Positions 32,150-41,819 of a DNA stretch of 50,061 nt are shown one piece after another (the stretch's first letter is position 1; each line of letters opens with the position of its first letter). The stretch comes from Natronococcus jeotgali DSM 18795 (GTDB lineage Archaea > Halobacteriota > Halobacteria > Halobacteriales > Natrialbaceae). Location of the stretch: the NCBI RefSeq assembly GCF_000337695.1, contig NZ_AOIA01000161.1, forward strand, positions 1 through 50,061. Direction: 5' to 3'. The translations under genes and the position numbers were made by a program. Under the pieces are notes generated by a model. The model did no database searches, was not told the origin of the DNA, and was given only the letters and a program-made list of their open reading frames with translations.

Positions 32150-32539
32150 TCAGGTACCCGTCCCCGAGACGACGCCGTAGACGCCGACGAGCGCCAGCAC
32201 GACGACGAGCGCGCCGGCGACGACGTTGCTCCAGAACAGGATGTCCCTCGGAACCCCGAAGAAAAACGGCGCCGCGACGGTCCAGACGCCGAGGATCGCG
32301 ATCACCACCGGGCCCGCCAGGCTCGGGAGCCGCCCGCCCGTCGGACGGGCCGCGGTGTAGGCCGCCAGCGTGGCGATGACGGCTCCGACGAGAACGTTGT
32401 TCGTGACGATCCAGCCGAAGCCCGTGAAGAACACGCCCGACCAGAAGATCCAGGTGCCGAGCACCGCCGCGAGCCCGGCCACCCGGGGCACCGGGAGCCT
32501 CGTCCCTCGACTCGACTGTCGATCGGTCACAGTGCTCAT
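32150..32539 (-). CDS. SPW repeat membrane protein
   Basis: This 129-residue protein has four membrane helices made of two SPW-type repeats. Each contains a W-rich start (LGTWIFWSGVFFTG and LGVWTVAAPFFFG) followed by N-x-V-x-G-A-x-x-x-L (NNVLVGAVIATL and SNVVAGALVVVL). The basic, Ser/Arg-rich N-terminus is cytoplasmic. SPW repeat proteins have no established function. The gene lies between lysA and dapE but with 82 and 126 bases of gap it is probably separate from them. Confidence 0.85.
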   Translation of the reverse strand: MSTVTDRQSSRGTRLPVPRVAGLAAVLGTWIFWSGVFFTGFGWIVTNNVLVGAVIATLAAYTAARPTGGRLPSLAGPVVIAILGVWTVAAPFFFGVPRDILFWSNVVAGALVVVLALVGVYGVVSGTGT

Positions 32540-32621
32540 ACGCCGACTTACGGGCTCCAGTCGCCTAAAGCTATCAGTCGACCGGTAGGACGTGTCGACA
32601 GTCCGGTTTCGATTGCAGTCG

Positions 32622-33857
32622 CTACTGCTCGACCCGCGTCACGTCCTCGAGGCTCTCCCGGCGGCGGACGACGCGAGACTGGCCGTTCTCCAGTGCGACC
32701 TCCGCAGGTCGGGGCTGGGAGTGGAACTGGCTGGCCAGCTCGTAGCCGTAGGATCCCGCGTTGCCGATCGCGAGGATATCGCCGCGCTCGGGCCGGGCGA
32801 CCGGGCGATCGTGGGCGAAGACGTCCGCGCTGGTACAGACGGGGCCGCCGACCGTGACGGGGTGGGAATCGCGGTCGGGCGCGCTGACGTTCAGCATGGG
32901 GTGGTAGGAGCCGAACATCGCCGGGCGGATCAGCGTCGCCAGGCTGGCGTCGACGCCGACCACCGTCGCGTCGGGCGCCTCCTTGATCGTGTTCACCTCG
33001 CTGAGGATGAGCCCCGCGTCCGCGACGACGTACCGTCCGGGCTCGAGTTTCAGCGTCGCCTCGAGCTCGCCGGCGGCCTCGCGAACCATCTCCGCGGTCC
33101 GCTCGAGGTCGAGGGGCTCTTCGTCCTCGCGGTAGGGAACGCCGTAGCCGCCGCCGACGTCGACGAACTCCAGCTCGTCGTCGCCGACGCGGCGGGCCAT
33201 CTCGCCGACCCGTTCGATCGCCCGGCAGTGCTCCTCGAGGCCCTCGGTGAGGACGCCGCTGCCGGCGTGGGCGTGGAGCCCGACCAGCTCGAACTCCTCG
33301 CGGACGCGGTCGGCGACCTCGGGCACCCGCTCGTAGGGGATGCCGAACTTCGCGTCCGCGCCCGTGGCGACCTTCTCGTGGTGGCCCGTCCCGATCCCGG
33401 GGTTGATGCGGATCGCGATCCGGCCGTCGTAACCGCGCTCGGCCAGTCGGTCGAGCGTGTCGGTCGCGCCGATCGTGATCGTCAGCCCGGGCGCCTCTTC
33501 CGCGAGGTCCGCGGCGTAGTCCAGGTCGTGATCCGGCGGGTTGACGGCGGTGTACTGTAAGGTGTTCGGGTCCGCGCCGGCGTCGATCGAGCGCTGGAGT
33601 TCGCCCCAGGCCGCACACTCGATGTCGGCGCCGGCCTCGAGGACCGCCTCGAGGACCGCCTTCCCGGTGTGGGCCTTCGCGGCGTACATGACCTCGGCGT
33701 CGGGGAAGGCCGCGGCGAAGCGCGTGTAGTTCTCCTTGACGCGGTCGAGATCCATCACGTACAGCGGCGTGTCGTACTCGTCGGCGAGGCCCTCGAGTCG
33801 CCCGTGGTCCCAGTCGGCCAGCCGGCGCACGGCCGGCGAATCGGCGAGGTCGGTCAT
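32622..33857 (-). CDS. lysA: diaminopimelate decarboxylase
   Basis: This 411-residue PLP enzyme makes lysine from meso-diaminopimelate, the last step of the pathway. It is a fold-type III enzyme with a TIM barrel followed by a beta domain. The PLP lysine is K61 in VMYAAKAHTGKAVL. Other signatures are GLHAHAGSGVLTEG (phosphate loop and His), DVGGGYGVPY, LEPGRYVVADAG and the GGPVCTSADVFAHD motif containing the active-site Cys at the dimer interface. ATG 33857 is preferred to an upstream start at 33887, which adds only a basic segment. dapF, often adjacent, is not seen in the window. Confidence 0.94.
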   Translation of the reverse strand: MTDLADSPAVRRLADWDHGRLEGLADEYDTPLYVMDLDRVKENYTRFAAAFPDAEVMYAAKAHTGKAVLEAVLEAGADIECAAWGELQRSIDAGADPNTLQYTAVNPPDHDLDYAADLAEEAPGLTITIGATDTLDRLAERGYDGRIAIRINPGIGTGHHEKVATGADAKFGIPYERVPEVADRVREEFELVGLHAHAGSGVLTEGLEEHCRAIERVGEMARRVGDDELEFVDVGGGYGVPYREDEEPLDLERTAEMVREAAGELEATLKLEPGRYVVADAGLILSEVNTIKEAPDATVVGVDASLATLIRPAMFGSYHPMLNVSAPDRDSHPVTVGGPVCTSADVFAHDRPVARPERGDILAIGNAGSYGYELASQFHSQPRPAEVALENGQSRVVRRRESLEDVTRVEQ

Positions 33858-33929
33858 CGTTCGTCTCGAGTGACCGCGAGGAAACAAGGGTTTGGATTCC
33901 CGGGAACGCCGCCCGGTCGAGCGGGGCGA

Positions 33930-34523
33930 TCAGCGTCCGGTTCCCAACAGTCGTCGAAGGAGCTCGAGCAGATCCTCGAATGACGGGGTGCCGCCGTGCA
34001 CCGAGACGGTATCGACGCCGGAGTAGCCGTGTTCGCCCGACTCGTCGCGTTCCCAGTAGAGCCAGGCGTCGTCGTCCCCGCTGGTGAGCCCCGTCTCTTC
34101 GACCGGGAACGATAGCGTGAGGACGTCGGTCGTCTGCTCCCGGTCGCCGTGCTCCGTCGTCGTGACCTCGCCGTCGTCGACCGGTCGGGCGCCCTCCCCG
34201 TCGTCGAGTGCGCCTCGAGAGCCGAAGCGATAGCCGACCTCCCGCTCGGTCGGATCGAACCGTTCTCGCTCGCCGTCCGAGTTCAAGAACGTCGACGGGT
34301 GGACCGCGACCGAAACGTCCTCGTGTTCGTCGAGGTCGACGACGTTGTCTTCGTTTCCGGGCTGGACGTCGATATCCAGCTCGACCGGGAAGTGCGCCGC
34401 TGCCACGCCGCTGAGCGCGGGGACGGCAGCCACACCGGCAGCGATCCCGGCCGTTCCGCTGAGGAATCGACGGCGGTCGAACGCGTTACGAACGCTCCGT
34501 GTCGCGGGCGTCTCTTCGGACAT
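33930..34523 (-). CDS. Tat-exported haloarchaeal protein of unknown function
   Basis: This 197-residue protein carries a clear twin-arginine signal (FDRRRFLSGTAGIAAG at 15-30, cleavage after VAAAHF or just before it). The mature part is acidic and appears to have a beta-sandwich pattern: VELDIDVQPGNEDNVVDL, VSVAVHPSTFLNSDGE and VLTLSFPVEETGL, a type seen in surface proteins of haloarchaea that resemble a repeat with a DVDPxxxxN motif. The C-terminus has an amphipathic helix (FEDLLELLRRLLG). I do not recognise a family. ATG 34523 is well supported by the signal. Confidence 0.75.
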   Translation of the reverse strand: MSEETPATRSVRNAFDRRRFLSGTAGIAAGVAAVPALSGVAAAHFPVELDIDVQPGNEDNVVDLDEHEDVSVAVHPSTFLNSDGERERFDPTEREVGYRFGSRGALDDGEGARPVDDGEVTTTEHGDREQTTDVLTLSFPVEETGLTSGDDDAWLYWERDESGEHGYSGVDTVSVHGGTPSFEDLLELLRRLLGTGR

Positions 34524-34698
34524 GGTACCGGAGTCGACCAGAGCGAACGTAGGGATTCTGGTACGATCGACGAATCCACGCGCGCGTTCGCGGCGAGAGA
34601 CCCCCGCCAACCCGTTCGCTCGCTCCCCGGACGGTTGACGCGGACTCGTCGCCGTACGGCGCGTGCTACCGCACGTCGGTCGACCGACCCTCGAGAGA

Positions 34699-35463
34699 CT
34701 ACTCCGGGAACAGTTCCTCGGTTCGCTCGACGGCGTCGATCCGCGCGAGTTCGTCGTCCTCGAGTTCGAGTTCCAGCGCCGCGAGGTTCGCCTCGAGGTG
34801 GTTGCGGCTACTGGCCTTCGGGATCGGGACGACGCCCTCTTTGGCGTCAAGCCACGCGAGACAGACCGCCTCGGGGCTGGTCTCGTGGCGCTTCGCGACG
34901 TCGACGACCGCGTCGATCTCGCCCGCGCGGCCGTTCGCCAGCGGCGAGTACGCGACCAGCGGGTAGCCGTTCTCCCGGGCGTCTGCGAGCAGTTCCTCGG
35001 GCTGGTACAGCGGGTGGTACTCGACCTGGTGGGCCGCGATCGGGGCCTCGAGGGTCTCTCGAGCGGTCTCGAGTTCGGACACCGAGAAGTTGCTCAGACC
35101 GACGGCGCCGATCGTCCCTTCCTGAGAGAGGTCGTCGAACGCCGGTAGCGTTCGCTCGGGCTCGTAGGCCTCGATCGGACGGTGGACGTACAGCAGGTCG
35201 ACGCCCTCGAGGCCGAGTCGCTCGAGGCTTTCCGCGGTCGTCTCGCGGACGTCTTCGGGCGCCAGGCTGTCGGCCCACACCTTCGTCGCCACGACGACGT
35301 CCTCGCGGGGGACCGAACTGCGGGCCAGCCCCTCCCCGACGACGGCCTCGTTCCCGTAGATCTGGGCCGTATCGAGGTGTCCGTAGCCGCACTCGAGCGC
35401 CGTCGCGATCGTGTCGGGGTTCTCGATCCCCATCGTACCGAGTCCGATCGGTGGTAGCTGCAT
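34699..35463 (-). CDS. aldo/keto reductase
   Basis: This 254-residue NADPH-dependent oxidoreductase has the full catalytic tetrad: D31 and Y36 (GHLDTAQIYGNEAVVG), K61 (VVATKVW) and H94 (LLYVHRP). Other motifs are GLSNFSVSELE and YHPLYQPEELL, and the phosphate-binding IPKASSRNHLEAN at the C-terminus. It is of the AKR5-like short type (2,5-diketogluconate reductase-like), with unknown substrate. ATG 35463 is the natural start: further upstream the frame runs on but does not look like the family. It has no partner gene. Confidence 0.92.
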   Translation of the reverse strand: MQLPPIGLGTMGIENPDTIATALECGYGHLDTAQIYGNEAVVGEGLARSSVPREDVVVATKVWADSLAPEDVRETTAESLERLGLEGVDLLYVHRPIEAYEPERTLPAFDDLSQEGTIGAVGLSNFSVSELETARETLEAPIAAHQVEYHPLYQPEELLADARENGYPLVAYSPLANGRAGEIDAVVDVAKRHETSPEAVCLAWLDAKEGVVPIPKASSRNHLEANLAALELELEDDELARIDAVERTEELFPE

Positions 35464-36196
35464 GCGTCGGTGTTCTCGAGAGAGACCTAAGTGCCCTCGT
35501 ATCGGCGGCGCTCCCCGGTCGATCGACCGCCCGCCACAGCCCCCGTTCTTTCCCGGGACGCTCGACGACCGCGTCGCTCTCGAATCCGACTTCTCGCTGC
35601 ACACCGCGTAGGTATTAGAACATATTCGATAGCTAGTATACTACGATTCGATATGTAAGTAGTGAAACTCCGAATCGTGGTCGGTAATCGGGTCCGACGA
35701 GAAGTTCCGCGCTACGCGCGGACACGATCCACTGAGAGCATCTCAGACACTGGTGTGGCGCAGCTCGGGTCCCGCTCGGTCCCCGTTCTCGACCCGTTCG
35801 ATCGTTCTCGGCTCTCGAGCCGACTTCGGCCGATATAACTGAAGTACAGGCTCGGCAGCGCGTTTTCTCTCGTGATCGCGGAACTATCGCGCCGTCTTTC
35901 GCTCGCCACCCTGAGTACACATCAGTAGTATTGGAAATACGACGAACAGAAATTTTTCAAACACGTTTCGGTACGACACCCCTTCGGCCGAGGCTATCGC
36001 TCGAGCGCTCGTGATCGATCGAGACTGGCGGTTCGCCGACCTCGCGAAGCGGATCGAACGGGACCGTTCGTCACCACGGGCGCTCTCGCCGTCGAACGGC
36101 GTCGCTCCGTTCGGTCACGGCGACCGGAGCGTTTGGACGCCCTCGAGGCGCCCGGTTCCTGCCTTCGACGGCAAGAAAAGGGCGACGGATCCGTTC
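35464..36196. other. gene-free, AT-richer gap at the left edge of the accessory block
   Basis: The 733 bases between the aldo/keto reductase and gcvPB hold no gene I can support. By eye the part 35600-35960 is less GC-rich than the genome around it. It contains the palindrome TAGTATACTA (35634-35643), an imperfect dyad built around CATATTCGAT (about 35620-35654), a TTTTTC run at 35953, and AAAAG near 36175 (T-run on the minus strand, a possible gcvPB terminator). Several short open frames look like noise. It could be a scar of insertion or an old gene. Confidence 0.5.
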
Positions 36197-37630
36197 CTAC
36201 GCGTCGTCGGACAGCGCGTGCCAGGAGAGCCGCGGGCTCCGGGCGGCGCTCGTCTGGTCGATGTAGCGGGCGCTGGTCGTCTCCGGCGCGGCCGCGATGG
36301 TCTCCTCGTCTTCGTCGGCGACGGCGTTGAACGCGGCGGCCAACTGATCGAGCGTCGTCTTGCTCTCCGCCTCGGTCGGCTCCGTCATCAGCGCCTCGGG
36401 GACGATCTCGGGCCACTTCGTGGTCGGCGGGTGAACGCCGTAGTCGAGCATCCGCTTCGCGAACTCCGCCGCGTCTCGCTCGCCCGCGCTCGCGACGAAC
36501 TCGTGGTGGAACGGTCCGAACGGGATCTCGAGATCGATCTGCGAAGCGAGGTAGTTCGCGTTGAGGACCGCCTTGGCGCTGGTATCTCTCAGCCCCGCAT
36601 CGCCCAGTCGGCGGATGTACGCGTGGGTCTTGAGCAACACCAGCCAGTTCCCCATCGCGCCGTGGACCTTCCCGATCGAGTGCTCCGGTTCGACCAGTTC
36701 GTACGTCCCGTTTCTCGCTTCGACTTGCGGACTGGGGAGGAACGGTTCCAGCTCCTCCGTGACGCCGATCGGGCCGGCCCCCGGACCGCCGCCGCCGTGG
36801 GGCGTCGCGAAGGTCTTGTGGACGTTGTAGTGCATGATGTCGAACCCCATGTCGCCGGGTCGAGCGCGACCGAGCAGGGCGTTCAAGTTCGCCCCGTCGT
36901 AGTACAGCAGTCCGCCCGCATCGTGGACGACGCTCGCGATCTCCTCGATGTCGCGTTCGAAGAGACCGAGCGTGTTCGGGTTCGTCAACATGAGCGCGGC
37001 GGTCTCTTCGCCGACGGCCGATCGCAGCGCCTCCAGGTCGACGCGGCCGTCGTCGTCGCCCGGTAGCTCGACGACGTCGTACCCGGCCATCGCCGCGCTG
37101 GCGAAGTTCGTCCCGTGGGCGCTCGAGGGAACGATCACCTCCGACCGTCGTTCCCCGTCGCCGTTTCGCTCGTGATACGCTTTGGCCACCAGGATACCCG
37201 TGAATTCGCCAGCAGCCCCGGCCGGCGGCTGCAGCGTCACCGCGTCCATTCCGCCGATCCGTCCGAGGTACTCCTGCAGTTCGTGATAGAGCTGTAGCGT
37301 CCCCTGAACGGCCTCTTCGGGTCGATCGGGGTGTACCGCGGCTTCGGAGCGAGCCGCGACGTCTTCGGTAAACTTGGGGTTGTACTTCATCGTACACGAC
37401 CCCAGCGGATAGGGACCGCTATCGATCCCGTAGTTCATCTGCGAGAGCCGCGTGTAGTGGCGAGCGACCTCCGGCTCCGAGAGCGCCGGCAGCTCGAGGG
37501 ACTCTCTGGTAAGCTCGTCGGGTAGTTCCTCGAATTCGACGTCGATCGTCGTTCGATCCTTCTCCGAGAGGAGCGGTTCGTACCCCTCCGAACTGGTCTC
37601 GTTCCAGACCGCCTGCTCGTGTCGTTGCAC
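36197..37630 (-). CDS. gcvPB: glycine dehydrogenase (decarboxylating) subunit 2
   Basis: This 477-residue P-protein subunit decarboxylates glycine with PLP and passes the aminomethyl group to lipoylated GcvH. The PLP lysine is K272 in HYNVHKTFATPHGGGGPGAG. Other motifs are PLGSCTMKYNP, the QPPAGAAGEFTG loop and TNPNTLGLFE. Start is GTG at 37630, whose G overlaps the last base of the gcvPA TAG (TAGTG), so translation is coupled. The archaeal P-protein is split into two genes, so this needs GcvPA. It is last in gcvT-gcvH-gcvPA-gcvPB. Confidence 0.95.
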   Translation of the reverse strand: MQRHEQAVWNETSSEGYEPLLSEKDRTTIDVEFEELPDELTRESLELPALSEPEVARHYTRLSQMNYGIDSGPYPLGSCTMKYNPKFTEDVAARSEAAVHPDRPEEAVQGTLQLYHELQEYLGRIGGMDAVTLQPPAGAAGEFTGILVAKAYHERNGDGERRSEVIVPSSAHGTNFASAAMAGYDVVELPGDDDGRVDLEALRSAVGEETAALMLTNPNTLGLFERDIEEIASVVHDAGGLLYYDGANLNALLGRARPGDMGFDIMHYNVHKTFATPHGGGGPGAGPIGVTEELEPFLPSPQVEARNGTYELVEPEHSIGKVHGAMGNWLVLLKTHAYIRRLGDAGLRDTSAKAVLNANYLASQIDLEIPFGPFHHEFVASAGERDAAEFAKRMLDYGVHPPTTKWPEIVPEALMTEPTEAESKTTLDQLAAAFNAVADEDEETIAAAPETTSARYIDQTSAARSPRLSWHALSDDA

Positions 37631-39000
37631 TAGTCTAACACCTCAGTAATCGCCGTAACGAGCTCCGCCGCCCGATTTTCGTTCGCGTCGGTCACGCAGA
37701 CCTGGATCGTATCGGCGTCGATCGCGTGGACGGCGAACCCCTCCGCGTACAGCTCCGAAACGAGCTCCGTCGCATCGGGCTCGACGGTCGCCCTGAACTC
37801 GCGGAAGTGGTATCCGTCCCGAACGGGCGCCGAGACGCCTTCGATCGCGTCCAGTTCCCTCGCCAGGACCTCCGGCAACCGGTGGCACTCCTTCGCGAGA
37901 TCGAGGAGTCCGTCCGGCCCCAGAACCGCCGCGTGAATCGCGGTTCGGAGCGCGACCCACGCCTGATTCGTACAGATGTTCGAGGTGGCCCGCTCGCGGC
38001 GAATGTGTTGTTCCCGCGTCTGAAGCGTCAGCGTGTACGCCCGGCGGCCGCTCTCGTCGCGGCTCGCGCCGACGAGCCGACCGGGGACCTGCCGAAGGTA
38101 CTCCTCCTTACACGCGAACAGCCCCAGGCTCGTGCCGTACGCCGTGCCCAGCCCGAGGACGCTCGCGTCGCCGATCACCGCGTCGGCGCCGATCGAGGCT
38201 GGAGTCCGGAGCAACGAGAGGGCGATCGGATCCGAGCCGAGACAGAACAGTACGTCGTCGGCAGCCAGAAGTTCCCCGACCGCCTCGAGGCGGTCCTGTA
38301 TGAGCCCCGTCGTCGTCGGGTTCTCCACGTAAACGAGCGCGACGTCGTCGTCGAGGGCGTCCTCGAGGTCGTCGGGGTCGACGACGCCGGCGGCGGTCGG
38401 ATACTCCTCGACGGCGAGGGCGGTTCCGCCGACGTAGTTCTCGAGGACGGCTCGCCGTTCGTCGCGAAGCGCGTCGGGAACGAGCACGCGGTCGCCGGTG
38501 ACGCTCCGGGCGCGCCGGGAGAGCGTCGCTACCTCGCCGAGTGCGGTTGCGGCGTCGTACATCGAGCAGTTCGCGACCTCCAGACCGGTCAGCTCGACCA
38601 GAAGCGACTGGTACTCGAACAGCGCCTGCAGAAAGCCCTGCGTGATCTCGGGCTGGTACTGGGTGTAGGAGGTGAGAAACTCCGAGCGATCGGCCAGGTG
38701 GTCGACCAGCGACGGAACGTAGTGATCGTAGTGTCCCCGCCCGAGAAACTCGGTAGCCGATTCGTTCCGGCCGAGCGTCTCCACGACGCTCCGTACGACC
38801 TCCCGTTCCGACGCGGCTTCGATGCCGAACTCGCCGTCGAACCGAACCGAGTTCGGAACGTCGAAGAGCTCCTCGACGGACTCCGCGTCGACGGCCCGCA
38901 GCATCGCTTCGACGTCGGCTTCGGTGTGGGGCGCGAACGGGCTCCCGGTCGATTCCGTCTCCGTTTCCTCCGTCCGCGACAGTTGGGTGTGGTAACTCAT
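37630..39000 (-). CDS. gcvPA: glycine dehydrogenase (decarboxylating) subunit 1
   Basis: This 456-residue N-terminal half of the P-protein completes the heterotetramer with GcvPB. Features include [20 protein letters not shown] (family N-terminus), [36 protein letters not shown], and the strand [16 protein letters not shown]. It lacks the PLP lysine, as expected. ATG 39000 follows the gcvH stop by four bases. The residues before YTQYQPE contain the [10 protein letters not shown] segment typical of the family. Confidence 0.95.
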   Translation of the reverse strand: MSYHTQLSRTEETETESTGSPFAPHTEADVEAMLRAVDAESVEELFDVPNSVRFDGEFGIEAASEREVVRSVVETLGRNESATEFLGRGHYDHYVPSLVDHLADRSEFLTSYTQYQPEITQGFLQALFEYQSLLVELTGLEVANCSMYDAATALGEVATLSRRARSVTGDRVLVPDALRDERRAVLENYVGGTALAVEEYPTAAGVVDPDDLEDALDDDVALVYVENPTTTGLIQDRLEAVGELLAADDVLFCLGSDPIALSLLRTPASIGADAVIGDASVLGLGTAYGTSLGLFACKEEYLRQVPGRLVGASRDESGRRAYTLTLQTREQHIRRERATSNICTNQAWVALRTAIHAAVLGPDGLLDLAKECHRLPEVLARELDAIEGVSAPVRDGYHFREFRATVEPDATELVSELYAEGFAVHAIDADTIQVCVTDANENRAAELVTAITEVLD

Positions 39001-39004
39001 CGGT

Positions 39005-39379
39005 TCAGATCGTCTCCTCGTACGCCGACGCGTCGAGTAGGTGCTCGAGATCCCCCGCCGGTTCCACCTCGATCAGCCACCCGTCGCCGTACGGATCCTC
39101 GTTGACGAGTTCGGGGCTGTCCACGACCGCCTCGTTGGCGGCGACGACCGTCCCGGCGACGGGGGCGTAGATATCCGAAACCGCCTTGATGCTCTCGAGG
39201 ACGCCGAACTCCTCGCCCGCTCCGAGCTCCGCCCCTTCGGCGGGAAGCTCGACGAAGACGATGTCGCCCAGTTCGTCCTGTGCGAAGTCGCTGACGCCGA
39301 CTCGCACCGCGTCCGTTCGCTCGTCCGCCCATTCGTGTGATTCGGCGTATCGTAGTTCGGTCGGTATTTCGAAGTCCAT
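39005..39379 (-). CDS. gcvH: glycine cleavage system H protein
   Basis: This 124-residue carrier protein shuttles the aminomethyl group on a lipoyl arm between GcvP, GcvT and the lipoamide dehydrogenase. The lipoylation lysine is K65 in [18 protein letters not shown]. The N-terminal [10 protein letters not shown] and the DGWLIEVEP motif match the family. The gene is four bases from both neighbours (gcvT upstream and gcvPA downstream), which indicates a tightly packed operon. Confidence 0.96.
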   Translation of the reverse strand: MDFEIPTELRYAESHEWADERTDAVRVGVSDFAQDELGDIVFVELPAEGAELGAGEEFGVLESIKAVSDIYAPVAGTVVAANEAVVDSPELVNEDPYGDGWLIEVEPAGDLEHLLDASAYEETI

Positions 39380-39383
39380 CGTA

Positions 39384-40487
39384 TCAGGTATCGGCCTCGA
39401 GTGTGTTCAGAAAGCGCTGGTCGACCACCGTCGCATCCACGGTTTGGTTACGAACTTCGACGCCGAGTTCCGTTCCGTCCGCGGCGTACTCCGTATCGAC
39501 GTATCCGAGCGCCAGGGGCACGTCGAACGTCGGACTCATCGTGCCGCTTGTCACGTGCCCGACCTCGTCGTCGCCGTCCGTTATCGCGTACCCGTGTCGC
39601 GCGATCGCCCTGTCCTCGATTCGGAGCCCGACGATTTGCTCGTCGACGCCCGTCTCCTCGAGTTCGCGGAGCGCCGCTTTCCCGACGAACGACGGTTTCT
39701 CGAAGTCGACGACGAACCCCAGCCCGGCCTCGAGCGGCGTGCGAGGCTCGCTATCGGGATCGAAGTCCTGACCCGAGAGGAGCAGTCCCGCCTCCAATCG
39801 GAGCGTGTCTCGAGCGCCGAGCCCGCACGGCTGGATCCCGTCGAACGCGGCCCAGACGGTCTCGGAGTCGGCCGCCGGAAAGACGATCTCGTACCCGTCC
39901 TCGCCGGTGTACCCGGTTCTGGCGACCAGACAGCTCACGCCGTCGATTTCCGTTCGTCGCGCCGTAAACTGGGAGAGGTCCGCCACGGAGTCGGCCGTAA
40001 CGGACTCGACTGCCTCGACGGCGTCGGGCCCTTGAACCGCGAGCATTCCCGTTTCTTCGGTCCGGTCTTCGACGGTCGCATCGAACTCGAGCGTCGACGC
40101 CCGCTCCTCCCACCGGGTCGCCATCTGCTCCCCGTGCCCCGCGTTCGGGACGAAGAGGTACCCGTCCCGCTCCGGGTAGCGATAGACGACGATGTCGTCC
40201 AGTATCACGCCCTCGTCGTTCAGAATACACGAGTACTGCGCGTCGCCGGGTTCCAGTTCGCGCACGTCGTTCGTGGTCAGGCGATTCGTCAGCGCGGCCG
40301 CGTCGGGTCCGCGCACGACCACTTCGCTCATGTGGCTGATATCGAAGCGTCCGACCGCGTCCCTCACTGCGCCGTGTTCGGTGCGTATCGAATCGAACGA
40401 GGCGGGCATCTCCCACCCGCCGAAGTCGGTGAAGTCCGCCCCGGCGCTCCGATGAGTCCGGTACAGAGGTGGCTTGTGAGACGTCAC
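39384..40487 (-). CDS. gcvT: aminomethyltransferase (glycine cleavage T protein)
   Basis: This 367-residue protein transfers the methylene group to tetrahydrofolate and releases ammonia. Family motifs: [35 protein letters not shown] (in outline), [35 protein letters not shown] and [13 protein letters not shown]. The start is GTG 40487 ([12 protein letters not shown]): a CTTTATG element (40513-40519) is 29 bases upstream and argues for a leaderless start at this codon. The frame upstream (to 40580) belongs to the ilvA gap and is not conserved. Confidence 0.94.
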   Translation of the reverse strand: MTSHKPPLYRTHRSAGADFTDFGGWEMPASFDSIRTEHGAVRDAVGRFDISHMSEVVVRGPDAAALTNRLTTNDVRELEPGDAQYSCILNDEGVILDDIVVYRYPERDGYLFVPNAGHGEQMATRWEERASTLEFDATVEDRTEETGMLAVQGPDAVEAVESVTADSVADLSQFTARRTEIDGVSCLVARTGYTGEDGYEIVFPAADSETVWAAFDGIQPCGLGARDTLRLEAGLLLSGQDFDPDSEPRTPLEAGLGFVVDFEKPSFVGKAALRELEETGVDEQIVGLRIEDRAIARHGYAITDGDDEVGHVTSGTMSPTFDVPLALGYVDTEYAADGTELGVEVRNQTVDATVVDQRFLNTLEADT

Positions 40488-40512
40488 GTCTGGTACGATC
40501 CGGGACGAATCA

Positions 40513-40519
40513 CATAAAG
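40513..40519 (-). promoter_or_regulatory. TATA box of gcvT operon
   Basis: On the minus strand CTTTATG is centred 29 bases before the GTG start at 40487, which indicates a leaderless mRNA for the gcvT-gcvH-gcvPA-gcvPB operon. Confidence 0.55.
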
Positions 40520-40548
40520 TCCACTGTTCGAGACGGCCGCGGTCGACG

Positions 40549-41784
40549 CTAGTTGATGCGCGTAACCGAGAACTCCGCATCGCGAATCGCGTTCATGATA
40601 CGGTCGGTTTGCTCGGTCCCGCTCGTCTCGATTCGGAAGTAGAGGTACGCCTCGCCGACGTCTACGTTTTCGACGGATCGCTCGTGTCGCACGTTGCGGA
40701 CGTTTGCGCCGTGCTCCGCGACGATCTCCGAGATCCGCTCGAGCCGTCCCGGCTCGTCGACGATGTGAACCCGAAACCGAACGAGCTGACCCCGGGTCGT
40801 CAGCCCGTGGGTGAGGATCGTCTGCAGATCGGTCATGCTGAGGTTCCCGCCGGACAGTACCGGAACGACGGTCTCGCCGTCGACGTCTACCCGATCGCTG
40901 CGGAGGGCCGCGATCGTCGTCGCACCCGCACCCTCGACCATCTGCTTCGTCCGCTCGAGCGTGAACAGCAGGCTCTCGGCGATCTCCGTATCCGAGACGG
41001 TGACGACCTCGTCGACGTAGGTTTCGATGCAGTCGTACGTGAGCTGTGAGATCCCCCCGGTCGCGATTCCGTCCGCGATGGTCTGGACGGACTCCGTCCC
41101 CTGCGGTTCGCCCTTTTCGAGGCTTCGCGGAAGCGTCGCCGCCCCGGTCGCCTGGACGCCGACGATTCGCGTTTCGGGTGCCCGTTCGCCGACGACGGTG
41201 GCGATTCCGCTCAGCAGCCCGCCGCCGCCGACCGGAACGATCACGGTATCGACGTCGGGGACCTGCTCGAGAATCTCGATGCCGAGCGTCCCCTGTCCGG
41301 CGACGATGTCCGGGTCGTCGTACGCGTGGACGAAGACCGAGCCCTCTTCGACGAGCGACTGTGCGTGCTTCATCGCCGCCTGAAAATCGCGTCCGTGGAG
41401 TTCGACGTCGGCACCGTACCCCGCCGTCGCGTCGATCTTCGCCTGCGGCGCGTTCCGGGGCATGACGATGGTCGAATCCAGCCCCGTCTTCGTCGCGGCG
41501 AGCGCGACTCCCTGGGCGTGATTGCCGGCGCTCGCGGCAACCGCGCGCGAGACCTCGGGATCCGACTCTACGACCTGGACGAGTTTGTTGTACGCGCCGC
41601 GCGTTTTGAACGAGCCGGTTCGTTGGAGATGCTCCATCTTGAGCAGCACCTCTGCACCCGTTTCTTCCTCGAGTGATCTGCTCGTTTCTATCGGCGTTTG
41701 CTGAACGACCGATTCGTCCAGTCGCTCGCGCGCACGCTCGATATCGGAAACTGATACGGTCGGCGCTCGGTTGTCGCGGGTCAT
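40549..41784 (-). CDS. ilvA: threonine ammonia-lyase with ACT domain
   Basis: This 411-residue PLP enzyme deaminates threonine (or serine) to 2-oxobutyrate (or pyruvate) and ammonia. The PLP lysine is K60 in QRTGSFKTRGAYN. The glycine loop VPVGGGGLLSGI and the SAGNHAQGVA motif complete the active site. A C-terminal ACT-type regulatory domain (about 335-411: RFRVHIVDEPGRLERISEI) is of the single type found in biodegradative and archaeal enzymes. The first candidate GTG (41802) is too close to the TATA-like TAATAAC; ATG 41784 gives a short leader. It stands just before gcvT, with 61 bases between. Confidence 0.92.
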   Translation of the reverse strand: MTRDNRAPTVSVSDIERARERLDESVVQQTPIETSRSLEEETGAEVLLKMEHLQRTGSFKTRGAYNKLVQVVESDPEVSRAVAASAGNHAQGVALAATKTGLDSTIVMPRNAPQAKIDATAGYGADVELHGRDFQAAMKHAQSLVEEGSVFVHAYDDPDIVAGQGTLGIEILEQVPDVDTVIVPVGGGGLLSGIATVVGERAPETRIVGVQATGAATLPRSLEKGEPQGTESVQTIADGIATGGISQLTYDCIETYVDEVVTVSDTEIAESLLFTLERTKQMVEGAGATTIAALRSDRVDVDGETVVPVLSGGNLSMTDLQTILTHGLTTRGQLVRFRVHIVDEPGRLERISEIVAEHGANVRNVRHERSVENVDVGEAYLYFRIETSGTEQTDRIMNAIRDAEFSVTRIN

Positions 41785-41819
41785 TGCGGTGTCTTCGTAC
41801 ACTACCCGTCACTGGTGCG

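Noticed and set aside
35712-35909. Short open frames near 35.7-35.9 kb on the minus strand.
   Set aside because: Composition and codon use do not match the real genes and no domain is recognisable.
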